Shown here: positions 8,496-15,639 of the stretch, in pieces
Layout: each line of letters begins with the position of its first letter
Numbering within the stretch: the stretch's first letter is position 1
The notes under the pieces: model-generated
Database searches by the model: none
Seen by the model: the letters and a program-made list of their open reading frames with translations, nothing else
Told to the model about the DNA's origin: nothing
Made by a program: the position numbers and the translations under genes
From: Guptibacillus spartinae
GTDB lineage: Bacteria > Bacillota > Bacilli > Bacillales > Guptibacillaceae
Reading direction: 5' to 3'
Assembly (NCBI RefSeq): GCF_028610625.1
Contig: NZ_JAQQWU010000002.1
Coordinates: 248,001 to 312,000 of the forward strand
DNA: 64,000 bases

Positions 8496-9242
8496 GTGAG
8501 GAAAAAAGCATGGATTCTGGTTCTTGCTGCCGGATCTCTTATCGTTTTGCTTGCACTGGCTGAAAATCAAACTGATTTCCTTAGGACCAATGCAAATGAA
8601 ATGCCTGAGAACGACTCAGAATCCAAGAAAAAAAACATTACGTACTACACAAAATATTATCAAACGAAAAAGAGTATCTACGACTCATACACTCACAAAG
8701 ACAGTGAGACCATTTTTCTTGGTGATAGCTTAACGGATTATTATGAATGGGGAGAAGCCCTCAGTGATCATGAAGTTTTAAATCGAGGTATAGCTGGTGA
8801 TACGACTACTGGCGTACTTAACCGAATTGATGAGGTGGTCAAAGCCAAACCGGATCGAGTGTATTTATTAATAGGGATTAACGATATGATTGCTGGACAA
8901 CCCGTTAATAAAATTGAGACAAATTATAAACAGATACTCGATATTCTTAAAACCAGATCACCAAACACAAAGGTCTACGTCCAAAGTTTGTTCCCCGTTA
9001 ATACGGCTTTAACTGGACATCCTTTAAATAATGGTACAATCCGCGATTTAAATAAGCGTTTAGAAGATCTCTCCAACCTGTATGACTATCAGTATATAGA
9101 TATCTATCCTGAGCTAGTAGAGTTTGGACAGTTAAATAAAGACTATACATTCGATGGTCTTCATCTTAATGGAGAAGGCTATAAAATTTGGACTCGAAAA
9201 ATTCTTTCTACCTATAATACCAATAAAGATACTCAAGAATAA
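8496..9242 (+). CDS. Membrane-anchored or secreted SGNH/GDSL hydrolase
   Basis: A 248-residue protein with an N-terminal signal or anchor helix (WILVLAAGSLIVLLALA) and an extracytoplasmic SGNH esterase/lipase domain. The four blocks are visible: GDSLTDYYEW with the Ser nucleophile, NRGIAGDTT with the oxyanion Gly, GINDM with the Asn, and DGLHLN with catalytic Asp and His. It resembles bacterial GDSL lipases/acetylhydrolases, and the substrate could be a lipid or an acylated glycan. The start is GTG at 8496, ten bases after AGGAG; an earlier GTG at 8487 overlaps the ribosome-binding site. A palindrome covers the promoter. Confidence 0.85.
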   Translation: MRKKAWILVLAAGSLIVLLALAENQTDFLRTNANEMPENDSESKKKNITYYTKYYQTKKSIYDSYTHKDSETIFLGDSLTDYYEWGEALSDHEVLNRGIAGDTTTGVLNRIDEVVKAKPDRVYLLIGINDMIAGQPVNKIETNYKQILDILKTRSPNTKVYVQSLFPVNTALTGHPLNNGTIRDLNKRLEDLSNLYDYQYIDIYPELVEFGQLNKDYTFDGLHLNGEGYKIWTRKILSTYNTNKDTQE

Positions 9243-9310
9243 TTCATTTTAAAAACCTTATTGCTTTTTCGCTTTTGTGTGTTAAACTACAATAGACCAA
9301 CCTTAAAATG

Positions 9311-9346
9311 CTTCGGAGGGAAACCTTCGGAGTTTCTTTTTTTTTC
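9311..9346 (+). terminator. Terminator with GAAA tetraloop
   Basis: Nine-base stem CTTCGGAGG/CCTTCGGAG (two G-U pairs in RNA) closed by a GAAA loop and followed by TTTC and nine T residues. It ends the SGNH-hydrolase transcript. Confidence 0.8.
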
Positions 9347-9350
9347 CAAT

Positions 9351-9575
9351 TCAGCTTGGTTCTTTCATTCGGTACTTTTGCGAAGGGAACACCGCTAAAA
9401 CTTGTTCCGTCTTAAACGTTCGCACAGTCCTCCTCAAGTAACAATATCCAGTTATACTTTGTTCGGTCACTGAATAGAGCTTAACAATTCTCTTACTAAC
9501 TTTGTTATCCTTCGATAAGTAGATCATTTCTACATTTTTCTCATGTTCAAGGAATTTTTTCATTCTTTTAAACAT
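9351..9575 (-). CDS. WYL-like mini-protein under a LexA box
   Basis: A 74-residue protein. Its core (VEMIYLSKDNKVSKRIVKLY, then ITGYCYLRRTVRTFKTEQVL) matches the strand pattern of WYL domains, in which a GYC.LR...RTF..DRI segment is typical, but there is no HTH domain. WYL domains bind nucleic acid or nucleotide-like ligands and are common in DNA-damage and phage-defence regulators. A near-perfect LexA site sits beside its promoter, so SOS induction is likely. The related YolD-like proteins of Bacillus are also SOS genes, next to Y-family polymerases, but no polymerase is adjacent here. The family call is from pattern only. Confidence 0.6.
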   Translation of the reverse strand: MFKRMKKFLEHEKNVEMIYLSKDNKVSKRIVKLYSVTEQSITGYCYLRRTVRTFKTEQVLAVFPSQKYRMKEPS

Positions 9576-9609
9576 AATCCATTTCCTTTCTGTACGATCG
9601 TTTGTTCTT

Positions 9610-9632
9610 ATTATATGACGAACATATGTTCT
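9610..9632 (-). promoter_or_regulatory. LexA (DinR) SOS box and -10 element
   Basis: CGAACATATGTTCT at 9619-9632 fits the Bacillus LexA consensus CGAACnnnnGTTCG except for the last base. On the minus strand it lies just upstream of a TATAAT -10 element (9610-9615), where LexA would block RNA polymerase. The gene it serves starts at 9575. Confidence 0.8.
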
Positions 9633-9664
9633 TTACTACAATTTTGTTTTGATTTACCGTTATC

Positions 9665-9692
9665 AAAAGAAAAGCCCTGCCTATGAGCAGGG
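9665..9692 (-). terminator. Terminator of sigK
   Basis: CCCTGC/GCAGGG stem on the minus strand followed by TTTTC, directly after the sigK stop codon. Confidence 0.75.
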
Positions 9693-10400
9693 TTACGTAC
9701 TACTTTCTTTTCGATTTCGATAAAATTCATGAAACAACTTCATTAACGCACGCTTTTCAATTCTTGAGACATAGCTCCTAGAAATACCAAGCTGTCTCGC
9801 GATTTCTCGTTGTGTTAATTCTTTTTCTAGATTTAAACCAAACCGACCTACTATTACTTCTTTTTCCCGATCATCTAAAATATGAATATACTCATAGATT
9901 TTCTTTTTCTCCATATTAAGCTGAATTAATTCTACAATATCTTCCGTTTCCGCTTTTAACACATCAATGAGAGAAATTTCATTTCCTTCCTTATCCTGAC
10001 CGATCGGATCATGTAAAGACACATCTTTTTTTGTCTTTTTTAAAGCTCTTAGATGCATAAGGATTTCATTCTCAATACATCTGGCTGCATAGGTTGCTAA
10101 CTTAGTTCCTTTATCTGTCGAATAGCTTTCAATTGCTTTGATTAAGCCAATTGTTCCTATAGAAATGAGATCTTCAGGATCTTCGCCCGTATTTTCAAAC
10201 TTTTTCACAATATGGGCTACGAGACGGAGATTGTGTTCGATGAGGCGGTTTCTTGCATCTTCATCTCCTTCAGCCATTAATTCTAAATACTTTCTTTCAT
10301 CTTTTCTTGAAAGAGGCTGAGGAAAAGCATTGTTTTTCACAAACGAGACAAAGAAAAGAACTTCCTTACACATGTAAGCAAGCGCTGCCAGTAAGGACAC
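9693..10400 (-). CDS. sigK: Pro-sigma-K, late mother-cell sporulation sigma factor
   Basis: A protein of about 235 residues. A short hydrophobic pro-sequence ([18 protein letters not shown]) precedes [12 protein letters not shown], matching the site in B. subtilis SigK cleaved by SpoIVFB. Region 2 is very conserved ([37 protein letters not shown]), as is region 4 with its HTH ([20 protein letters not shown]). The gene is intact, not split by a skin-type element. The start is GTG at 10400, seven bases after GGGAGG; a TTG at 10415 overlaps that site. SigK drives coat and mother-cell lysis genes. A short membrane-protein gene and its terminator lie upstream. Confidence 0.95.
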   Translation of the reverse strand: MSLLAALAYMCKEVLFFVSFVKNNAFPQPLSRKDERKYLELMAEGDEDARNRLIEHNLRLVAHIVKKFENTGEDPEDLISIGTIGLIKAIESYSTDKGTKLATYAARCIENEILMHLRALKKTKKDVSLHDPIGQDKEGNEISLIDVLKAETEDIVELIQLNMEKKKIYEYIHILDDREKEVIVGRFGLNLEKELTQREIARQLGISRSYVSRIEKRALMKLFHEFYRNRKESST

Positions 10401-10492
10401 ATACTCACCTCCCAATGATGGGCTGTTACTATATCTTAAGTTTATGTAATAGCCTACCCCAGTGTGTCTGTCCTTGTGGAATTCTCATTCAA

Positions 10493-10529
10493 AAAAAAGA
10501 AGACGTCCCCTTAAAAAGGAAACGTCTAG
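10493..10529 (-). terminator. Terminator after the 52-residue ORF
   Basis: On the minus strand AGACGTTTCC/GGGGACGTCT form a stem, followed by TCTTTTTTT. It supports the short gene immediately upstream as a real transcript. Confidence 0.75.
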
Positions 10530-10688
10530 TCACTCGTTCTGATCTCTCTTCTTATCTCTTGCCCATTTCTCAGACATATACTCCTCACGTAAATAGCGAT
10601 GATGGGTAGAATACCGCCCATACTTCATCCTGATTATCGCAAGAACTGCAACCACTCCTCCGACTCCCGTTAGCTCAAACCATTCCAT
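10530..10688 (-). CDS. Short single-helix membrane protein, unknown
   Basis: A 52-residue ORF: a short N terminus (MEWFELTG), one hydrophobic helix (VGGVVAVLAII) and a long basic and acidic tail containing RMKYGRYS, HHRYLREEY and SEKWARDKKRD. AGGAGTG lies 11 bases before the ATG, and a good terminator sits directly after the stop. It lies between nsrR and sigK on the same strand. The family is not recognised. Confidence 0.6.
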   Translation of the reverse strand: MEWFELTGVGGVVAVLAIIRMKYGRYSTHHRYLREEYMSEKWARDKKRDQNE

Positions 10689-10732
10689 ACACTGCCACAC
10701 TCCTCTTAAAACAGTGTATTCAAAATGCTCCC

Positions 10733-11173
10733 CTATTGGTTCCTCTCAAATAGTTGTCTAAGGGTTTCATCATTGACGATGAGATCAGCTAATTGATACT
10801 GATCCAAAACCTCAAAATAAGCAGACAAAGCCGTATGAAGTACGTGCTTTAGTCGACATGCTGGACTAATGACGCATGAATTGTTTTCTTTATCAAAACA
10901 CTCCACTAAATTAAAATCTTCCTCCGTACTTCTTACCACTTCTCCGACATTGATTTTTTCAGGAATTCGGGCTAATCTTAACCCCCCGTTTCTTCCTCTA
11001 ACCGTTTCTATATAACCTTTTTTTCCGAGCTCATGTGCTACTTTCATTAAATGATTTTTTGAAATTTGATAAGCATCTGCAATTTCTTGAATGCTTGCCA
11101 AGTTATTTTTTTTCATACTCCCAAGGTAAATCAGCATTCTTAAAGAGTAATCCGTATAATTTGTTAAACGCAC
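10733..11173 (-). CDS. nsrR: Nitric oxide-sensing Rrf2 repressor NsrR
   Basis: A 146-residue Rrf2-type regulator, the same length as B. subtilis NsrR. The winged helix begins MRLTNYTDYSLRMLIYLG and the recognition region reads ISKNHLMKVAHELGKKGYIE. The [4Fe-4S] ligands are all present at the known positions: Asp8, Cys92, Cys100 and Cys106. Nitric oxide destroys the cluster and releases DNA. It is divergent from the flavohaemoglobin gene, its best-known target, with palindromic sites between them. Confidence 0.95.
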   Translation of the reverse strand: MRLTNYTDYSLRMLIYLGSMKKNNLASIQEIADAYQISKNHLMKVAHELGKKGYIETVRGRNGGLRLARIPEKINVGEVVRSTEEDFNLVECFDKENNSCVISPACRLKHVLHTALSAYFEVLDQYQLADLIVNDETLRQLFERNQ

Positions 11174-11277
11174 GGCTATTCAACCTCTTTTCGCTCCAAT
11201 GTTCATAGGTCTATTTTATCACATCTTGAGAAACTCCACTTTCCTTCATGCTTTGGTAAGATGTGAACATTTTATTA

Positions 11278-11347
11278 AAGATGCATTTTATATATTGCTT
11301 TTAAGTTAAGGAAGCGATAACATAAAGATATATTTAAAATGCATCTT
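11278..11347. promoter_or_regulatory. NsrR-type operator region upstream of hmp
   Basis: A 23-bp near-perfect palindrome at 11325-11347 reads AAGATATATTTA then AAATGCATCTT. A related partial copy, AAGATGCATTTTATATATTGC minus its last base, starts at 11278. The AAGATRYATTT half-sites match the AT-rich inverted repeat bound by NsrR in B. subtilis (ATRTATYTTAAATATAT type). Nitric oxide should relieve repression here. Confidence 0.75.
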
Positions 11348-11366
11348 TAAAACGGAGGTTATTTCC

Positions 11367-12581
11367 ATGTTATCATCCCATACGATTGCAACAATTAAGT
11401 CCACTGTGCCTGTACTTGAAATCCATGGAACTGAGATTACAAAACGCTTTTATACTATGCTTTTCAACAACCATCCTGAACTGTTAAACATTTTCAATCA
11501 TGCCAACCAAAAACAAGGAAAGCAGCAGCAGGCTCTCGCGAACGCAGTTTATGCTGCCGCTAAAAACATTGATCAATTAGAAGCTATTTTACCAGTTGTA
11601 AAACAGGTGGCTCATAAACATAGAAGCCTTGGTGTGCTACCGGAACATTACCCAATTGTTGGTGAATATTTATTAAAAGCCATTAAAGATGTTCTAAAAG
11701 ATGATGCTACTGAAGAAATTCTTCAGGCATGGGAAGAAGCATACGGGGTTATTGCTAGCGTTTTCATAGACGTGGAGAAAGAAATGTACGAAGATGCTCT
11801 CAAACAGCCTGGCGGGTGGGAGCTGGAACGTGTTTTCGTTGTCGATCGTAAGGAACAAGAAAGTGACATTATCACATCTTTTTACTTAAAACCACTTGAC
11901 GGAAAACCACTTGCATCATTTAAATCCGGGCAATACATTAGCGTAAAAGTCAGCATCCCAGGAGATGAATTCACCCACATTCGCCAATATAGCCTCTCAG
12001 ATGTACCTGGAAAACCTTATTACAGAATTTCAGTAAAAAAAGAAGTGGGCACGTCCAATCCTGATGGTATTGTCTCAAATTATTTGCATGATTACGTAGA
12101 GGTAAATGATAAGCTTAGCATAACTGCCCCAGCAGGAGACTTTTATTTAGAAGAGGGATCATCGCCAATTGTTCTCTTAAGTGGAGGGGTAGGAATTACG
12201 CCGATGCTTAGTATGCTAAAGAGCAGTGCGCTTCAACATAGAAAGACGACATTTATTCATGCAGCAAGAAATGGAGATGTTCATGCTTTTCACAATGAAG
12301 TTCTTTCTCTAGAGCACCCTTCTCTTAAATATTATGTCTGTTACGAAGCACCTACAAACAATGATAACGATAAGAAAATCTTTGATAAACAAGGATTCAT
12401 CACAACCGAATGGCTAAAAGAAGTATTACCACTTGAAACAGAATCAGAGTATTATTTCTGTGGACCCCTTCCGTTTATGAAAGCTGTAAAAGTTGCCTTA
12501 ACAAGTCTGGGTGTTGAAGAAAAGAATATGCATTTTGAATTTTTCGGTCCTGCTGTTGCCCTTGAACCTGCCATGTCTTAA
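11367..12581 (+). CDS. hmp: Flavohaemoglobin, nitric oxide dioxygenase
   Basis: A 404-residue three-domain protein. The globin domain (residues 1-140) has the proximal His region (VAHKHRSLGVLPEHYPIVGE). The FAD domain (about 150-260) carries RQYSLSD, and the NAD(P)H domain (about 270-400) carries SGGVGITPMLSM, YYFCGPLPFMKAV and the terminal FEFFGPA. It converts NO and O2 to nitrate using NAD(P)H. The ATG at 11367 follows CGGAGG. NsrR-type sites lie in its promoter and nsrR is divergent. Confidence 0.97.
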   Translation: MLSSHTIATIKSTVPVLEIHGTEITKRFYTMLFNNHPELLNIFNHANQKQGKQQQALANAVYAAAKNIDQLEAILPVVKQVAHKHRSLGVLPEHYPIVGEYLLKAIKDVLKDDATEEILQAWEEAYGVIASVFIDVEKEMYEDALKQPGGWELERVFVVDRKEQESDIITSFYLKPLDGKPLASFKSGQYISVKVSIPGDEFTHIRQYSLSDVPGKPYYRISVKKEVGTSNPDGIVSNYLHDYVEVNDKLSITAPAGDFYLEEGSSPIVLLSGGVGITPMLSMLKSSALQHRKTTFIHAARNGDVHAFHNEVLSLEHPSLKYYVCYEAPTNNDNDKKIFDKQGFITTEWLKEVLPLETESEYYFCGPLPFMKAVKVALTSLGVEEKNMHFEFFGPAVALEPAMS

Positions 12582-12597
12582 TGAGTTATTGAAAGAA

Positions 12598-12626
12598 TAA
12601 AGAAGCGCCTGAATGGCGCTTCTTTA
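12598..12626. terminator. Bidirectional terminator between hmp and the PH-like gene
   Basis: AAAGAAGCGCC/GGCGCTTCTTT with a five-base loop. A-rich and T-rich flanks serve both strands. Confidence 0.8.
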
Positions 12627-13070
12627 AATAGTAATAATAACCTTTTGATTTCGCTCTTTAATAAATGACGTAATTTCTTCCCAATCGTTTTCGAACGGTA
12701 TATAAGGAACAAAGATCGGTTTACGCGTATTCCCATTAATAATCGCAACTACTGGTGAACCGTTTACTTTCCCAAACATTACTTTTTTTACAGAAGAAAA
12801 AGCCACACTTCGACGACTCAATCCTAGTACTTTATGTTCTATACGATACTCGGTTAATTCAATTCGCTGTGTTCGAATGCACAAGCTAAGAAATATACAA
12901 AACGACACATAAATGAAGCCAATCAACATGAAGGTTTGCCAACGTTCGAATGATAAATCACCTTTGATCCACATCAGTAAGGTACCAAAAGAAACGACAA
13001 TGCCATAAACGAGAACCATGAATAATTCAATGGCTTTTACTCTCGGGTAATACGATTTGATTACCTTCAT
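12624..13070 (-). CDS. Two-helix membrane protein with PH-like domain
   Basis: A 148-residue protein: two hydrophobic helices (AIELFMVLVYGIVVSFGTLL; TFMLIGFIYVSFCIFLSLCI), then a soluble beta-rich part (RIELTEYRIEHKVLGLSRRS ... VAFSSVKKVMFG) and a terminal helix. This is the layout of small bacterial PH-domain membrane proteins of the YdbS/YcxB sort; no enzyme motif is visible. The ATG at 13070 was chosen over the GTG at 13079 because the latter lies inside the AAAGGTG ribosome-binding site. Function unknown. Confidence 0.6.
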   Translation of the reverse strand: MKVIKSYYPRVKAIELFMVLVYGIVVSFGTLLMWIKGDLSFERWQTFMLIGFIYVSFCIFLSLCIRTQRIELTEYRIEHKVLGLSRRSVAFSSVKKVMFGKVNGSPVVAIINGNTRKPIFVPYIPFENDWEEITSFIKERNQKVIITI

Positions 13071-13179
13071 GATCGTCACACCTTTACTTGGCTAGATTCA
13101 TGATTTTTAATTATTTTAACAAGGGAAGTCGACTTTGTATATATTTTCTAAAAGCGAATAAATTTTATAGACTTCCGGC

Positions 13180-13626
13180 TCATTTATGCCCTTCTCCTAC
13201 GTAAAGCTCCATGGACTTCACTCTTACAGTCGACAGGATAGGTGTTAGCTCTGGTAACAGCTTCTTTGCGAACCTCCAAGCATTGTCTTCTATTTTTAGT
13301 GAGATTTGCTTTTTTTTATTTGGAGACAATGCATTTGCCCTTTGTTTTGCTAAAACAGCAAGGGTCTTATCAGCGGCGTGCCCTAGTTCGTGCGCCACAA
13401 TAACAGTAAAGTATTCAAACAAATAATCATCTGAACCGAATAAAAGAACACATTGCTTCTTTATCTCCTCTAAATAAATGGTAATCTTGTTCGTTTCTAA
13501 CGAATATTTCCCTCCTATTAACCGTTCACCTGGGAATCGATCGGTTATGTGAATGGATACATTAATGTTAGACCTCTGCTGTAGTTTGCGTACGATTGAA
13601 TGAAGTACAGCGTCATCTTCTCTCAT
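13180..13626 (-). CDS. Small HExxH zinc-metallopeptidase-like protein
   Basis: A 148-residue soluble protein with the zincin helix VAHELGHAADK (His79, Glu80, His83). It is preceded by a short strand pattern (NKITIYLEEI) like the edge strand of metzincin/gluzincin folds. No signal peptide or membrane helix is present, so it is probably cytoplasmic. The third zinc ligand cannot be named; Asp86 or a Glu/His in the C-terminal helices are candidates. The start at 13626 has AAAGGAG upstream. I do not recognise the family. Neighbours (a PH-like protein, nadE) give no clear context. Confidence 0.65.
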   Translation of the reverse strand: MREDDAVLHSIVRKLQQRSNINVSIHITDRFPGERLIGGKYSLETNKITIYLEEIKKQCVLLFGSDDYLFEYFTVIVAHELGHAADKTLAVLAKQRANALSPNKKKQISLKIEDNAWRFAKKLLPELTPILSTVRVKSMELYVGEGHK

Positions 13627-13679
13627 GAGCGAAACTCCTTTATGATAAATATGACTCGTTCGCTCTATTCATACGCAAA

Positions 13680-13706
13680 AAAAAGAGACCTTATTCAGGT
13701 CTCGTT
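13680..13706 (-). terminator. Terminator of nadE
   Basis: GAGACCT/AGGTCTC hairpin with eight T residues on the minus strand. Confidence 0.85.
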
Positions 13707-13712
13707 CCAATC

Positions 13713-14534
13713 TTATTTCCACCAGTTATCAAAAATGGTAGCTGCCATATTGCGCTTATGTTTTGTTTTGCTAAAATGATTTTCGATGGTTCTTGCTGCT
13801 TCTTCAGGTACTTCTTGACCTTCCAAATAATCATCAATGTGCTTATAACTTACTCCTAGTGCTTCTTCGTCTGGAAGAGCAGGTCGGTCATCTTCAAGGT
13901 CAGCTGTAGGTACTTTTTCAACAAGATGATCAGGCATTCCGATGTCTTCAAGAATTGCTCTACCTTGACGTTTATTTAAACCGAATAGCGGGGTAATATC
14001 ACAGGCGCCGTCACCATGCTTCGTGTAGAAACCTGTTACGGCTTCAGCAGCATGGTCGGTTCCTATCACCAGCTTTTTCTCATCCCCAGCAATATTGTAT
14101 TGAGCAATCATTCGTTCTCTTGCTTTATTATTGCCTTTTGTAAAATCCGTTAAGTCATTTCCCGTTGCTTCAAGATAGGATGAAACGGATGCATCTACAG
14201 CAGGTTTGATATTGATCGTAACCGTTTGATCTGGTTTAATAAATTTCAAAGCAGCTTGAGCATCGTCTTCATCTTTTTGTTCTCCGTAGGGTAATCTGAC
14301 GGCAATGAAGGAAGCATCTGTTCCTTCCTCCCTTAGCTCTTCAACAGCCATCTGAGCGAACCTGCCAGCAAGTGATGAATCTTGTCCTCCAGAAATGCCC
14401 AAAACAAACCCTGTCGTCCCACTCTTCTTTAGATATTCCTTTAAGAATCCAACTCTTTTCGTCACTTCTTCTTTCACATCAATTGTTGGTTGCACACCAA
14501 GTTCTTGAATGATTTCTTTTTGCATCTCTCTCAT
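13713..14534 (-). CDS. nadE: NH3-dependent NAD+ synthetase
   Basis: A 273-residue enzyme that adenylates nicotinate adenine dinucleotide and amidates it with ammonia, the last step of NAD synthesis. The PP-loop [14 protein letters not shown] is present, as are IAVRLPYG, the [20 protein letters not shown] substrate/ATP segment and the DWWK-type C terminus (FDNWWK). No glutaminase domain is present, as in B. subtilis NadE. The ATG at 14534 lies nine bases after GGAG; a TTG at 14540 is too close. It is followed by its own terminator and preceded by the tiny-ORF cluster on the same strand. Confidence 0.96.
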   Translation of the reverse strand: MREMQKEIIQELGVQPTIDVKEEVTKRVGFLKEYLKKSGTTGFVLGISGGQDSSLAGRFAQMAVEELREEGTDASFIAVRLPYGEQKDEDDAQAALKFIKPDQTVTINIKPAVDASVSSYLEATGNDLTDFTKGNNKARERMIAQYNIAGDEKKLVIGTDHAAEAVTGFYTKHGDGACDITPLFGLNKRQGRAILEDIGMPDHLVEKVPTADLEDDRPALPDEEALGVSYKHIDDYLEGQEVPEEAARTIENHFSKTKHKRNMAATIFDNWWK

Positions 14535-14743
14535 CCTCAATCACTCCTTTGAAATACCACAACTTATATTTTTATACATTAAGGGCTAGTAATCAATACC
14601 CTTTCGATTCTTTTTAAAACTGTTTTCAGATATGTACTTTCCTATTGTGAATCGAAAGAATACATTTCATACAATACATTAAAATGCATAAAGAATTCAT
14701 TAGCGATTTATCTCATTTTCTTACCATTGACGTTGGTTCATAA

Positions 14744-14771
14744 CAAAAAAGGCAGGAACAGCTCCTGCCTT
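14744..14771 (-). terminator. Terminator of the YrzI cluster
   Basis: GGCAGGA/TCCTGCC hairpin with a T run on the minus strand, just after the last small ORF. The rest of 14535-14743 shows no gene. Confidence 0.8.
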
Positions 14772-14777
14772 TGGAAA

Positions 14778-14921
14778 TTAATAATGGATATAGAAGCTTT
14801 GCTTGTATCGGTTGTCTTCAATTAAATCCTGTCTTCTTTTATAGTCTAATGCATGATCAAGCGTTTGCCGATAACGATTGATCGAGACAGTAATGGTGAC
14901 AAATACTAAGTTTACAGTCAT
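14778..14921 (-). CDS. YrzI-type small protein 1
   Basis: A 47-residue protein starting MTVNLVFVTITVSINRYRQT: a short hydrophobic N-terminal helix followed by a highly charged tail (ALDYKRRQDLIED). This is the YrzI layout (MTLNLxFxTVTI then charged). AAAGGAG precedes the ATG. It is the last gene of a run of at least five very short ORFs, each with a good ribosome-binding site. A 21-codon ORF ends 30 bases upstream. B. subtilis yrzI also lies in the yrh region. Function unknown. Confidence 0.75.
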   Translation of the reverse strand: MTVNLVFVTITVSINRYRQTLDHALDYKRRQDLIEDNRYKQSFYIHY

Positions 14922-14951
14922 TCTTATCCACTCCTTTCTTCATTGTTTGTT

Positions 14952-15017
14952 TCAGGTCAATCCTTTCTCTACCGTAATCCATTTTTGAATAGCGCATTTT
15001 CTTAAGGCGTATCTCAT
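14952..15017 (-). CDS. 21-residue micro-ORF upstream of YrzI-type gene 1
   Basis: A basic peptide (starts MRYALRKCAIQKW) with GGGAG seven bases before the ATG. Its TGA stop is exactly 30 bases from the start of the YrzI-type gene, the same spacing as the other micro-ORF/YrzI pair at 15380. It could be a translated leader or a small protein in its own right. Length alone makes this uncertain. Confidence 0.4.
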   Translation of the reverse strand: MRYALRKCAIQKWITVEKGLT

Positions 15018-15042
15018 CTTTTCTCTCCCTTTCATTACGTTA

Positions 15043-15177
15043 TTAGAACATCCAGAATTGTTTTTCGTGAACCTGATCCATTTTTCTTCTTACTTCCAAG
15101 TAACGTTTTTCTTCTTCTATCGTTCGCTCATGAACGCGTATACCAATCGTGACAAATACTAAATTAATCGTTAACAT
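15043..15177 (-). CDS. YrzI-type small protein 2
   Basis: A 44-residue protein: MLTINLVFVTIGIRVHERTI then a charged helix (EEEKRYLEVRRKM). The N terminus closely matches YrzI-type gene 1 (TINLVFVTI versus TVNLVFVTI), showing the two are paralogues. The ATG at 15177 is eight bases after AAGGAG; an ATG six bases earlier is too close. Confidence 0.75.
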   Translation of the reverse strand: MLTINLVFVTIGIRVHERTIEEEKRYLEVRRKMDQVHEKQFWMF

Positions 15178-15202
15178 GATCATTTCTCCTTATTATTGGG
15201 AA

Positions 15203-15349
15203 TTAGGATAACCACATCGAAGCTCGGTCTCGTTTTGCTTCAGCTTCTGAGATGTGTTGGTGAATGGAGCGCTGATGAAGTTCAGATGATAAACTTCGAT
15301 CAAAAACGCTTTTCATTTTTGTTATGATCATTAGATGGAATGGCAACAT
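15203..15349 (-). CDS. YrzI-like small protein 3
   Basis: A 48-residue protein: a hydrophobic start (MLPFHLMIITKMKSVFDRS) and a charged, His- and Arg-rich tail (HQHISEAEAKRDRAS). It keeps the YrzI layout but is more divergent than the other two. GGAGG lies eight bases before the ATG. It is preceded by a 19-codon ORF ending 30 bases upstream and followed by YrzI-type gene 2. Confidence 0.6.
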   Translation of the reverse strand: MLPFHLMIITKMKSVFDRSLSSELHQRSIHQHISEAEAKRDRASMWLS

Positions 15350-15379
15350 GTTAACGACCTCCTTTCAAATTCATTTATT

Positions 15380-15439
15380 TCAGGGGACCCACTTTCTCCT
15401 TTTCTCAACCGGTACCATCAACAGGTTCTTGCTTATCAT
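15380..15439 (-). CDS. 19-residue micro-ORF upstream of YrzI-like gene 3
   Basis: A short basic peptide (MISKNLLMVPVEKRRKWVP) with a very strong ribosome-binding site, GAGAGGAGG, seven bases before the ATG. It ends in TGA 30 bases before the next start. It follows two hairpin terminators, so it may mark a separate transcript start or a read-through leader. Whether it is a functional peptide cannot be told from sequence. Confidence 0.45.
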   Translation of the reverse strand: MISKNLLMVPVEKRRKWVP

Positions 15440-15471
15440 GCTTCTTCCTCCTCTCAAAATTTGGACACAAA

Positions 15472-15541
15472 AAACCGCAGGGTATGAGCCTGCGGCCAAA
15501 AAAGACATAGAAAAACCGCAGGCAACGACCTGCGGTTTTTC
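15472..15541. terminator. Two successive CCGCAGG hairpins
   Basis: CCGCAGG/CCTGCGG hairpins at 15475-15495 and 15516-15535. On the minus strand both are followed by T runs, so they would stop transcription from the 23-codon ORF. The second also has TTTTTC on the plus strand. The near-identical stems point to local duplication. Confidence 0.8.
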
Positions 15542-15567
15542 AATCCGTTAGTAAAAAAGGATTCCTC

Positions 15568-15639
15568 TTAATGAGGCGCTGGTCGAACAGAATATTCATA
15601 TTTAGTTACAGCAGCTTTTACTTTTGAAATCTTCATCAT
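15568..15639 (-). CDS. 23-residue micro-ORF enclosed by an inverted repeat
   Basis: A basic peptide (starts MMKISKVKAAVTKY, ends VRPAPH) with GGAGG nine bases before the first ATG. A longer in-frame start exists at 15690 (40 residues) with GGAAG close upstream. The start site and the 3' coding part are perfectly complementary over 13 bases (see the inverted repeat entry). Terminators follow at once. The peptide family is not recognised. Confidence 0.45.
   Translation of the reverse strand: MMKISKVKAAVTKYEYSVRPAPH

Noticed and set aside
10253-10609. Plus-strand 118-codon frame antisense to sigK and the 52-residue gene
   Set aside because: Antisense to conserved coding sequence; no initiation signal.
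10733-11173. IscR or CymR identity for the Rrf2 protein next to hmp
   Set aside because: Asp8 with Cys92, Cys100 and Cys106 match NsrR, and the target hmp is divergent; cymR is clearly the gene at 39735-40154.
15472-15541. CCGCAGG repeats as a short repeat array
   Set aside because: They are two complete hairpins with T runs, explained as tandem terminators.
15324-15551. Plus-strand 75-codon frame antisense to the small-ORF cluster
   Set aside because: It crosses two terminators and ends inside one; the minus-strand ORFs have far better start signals.
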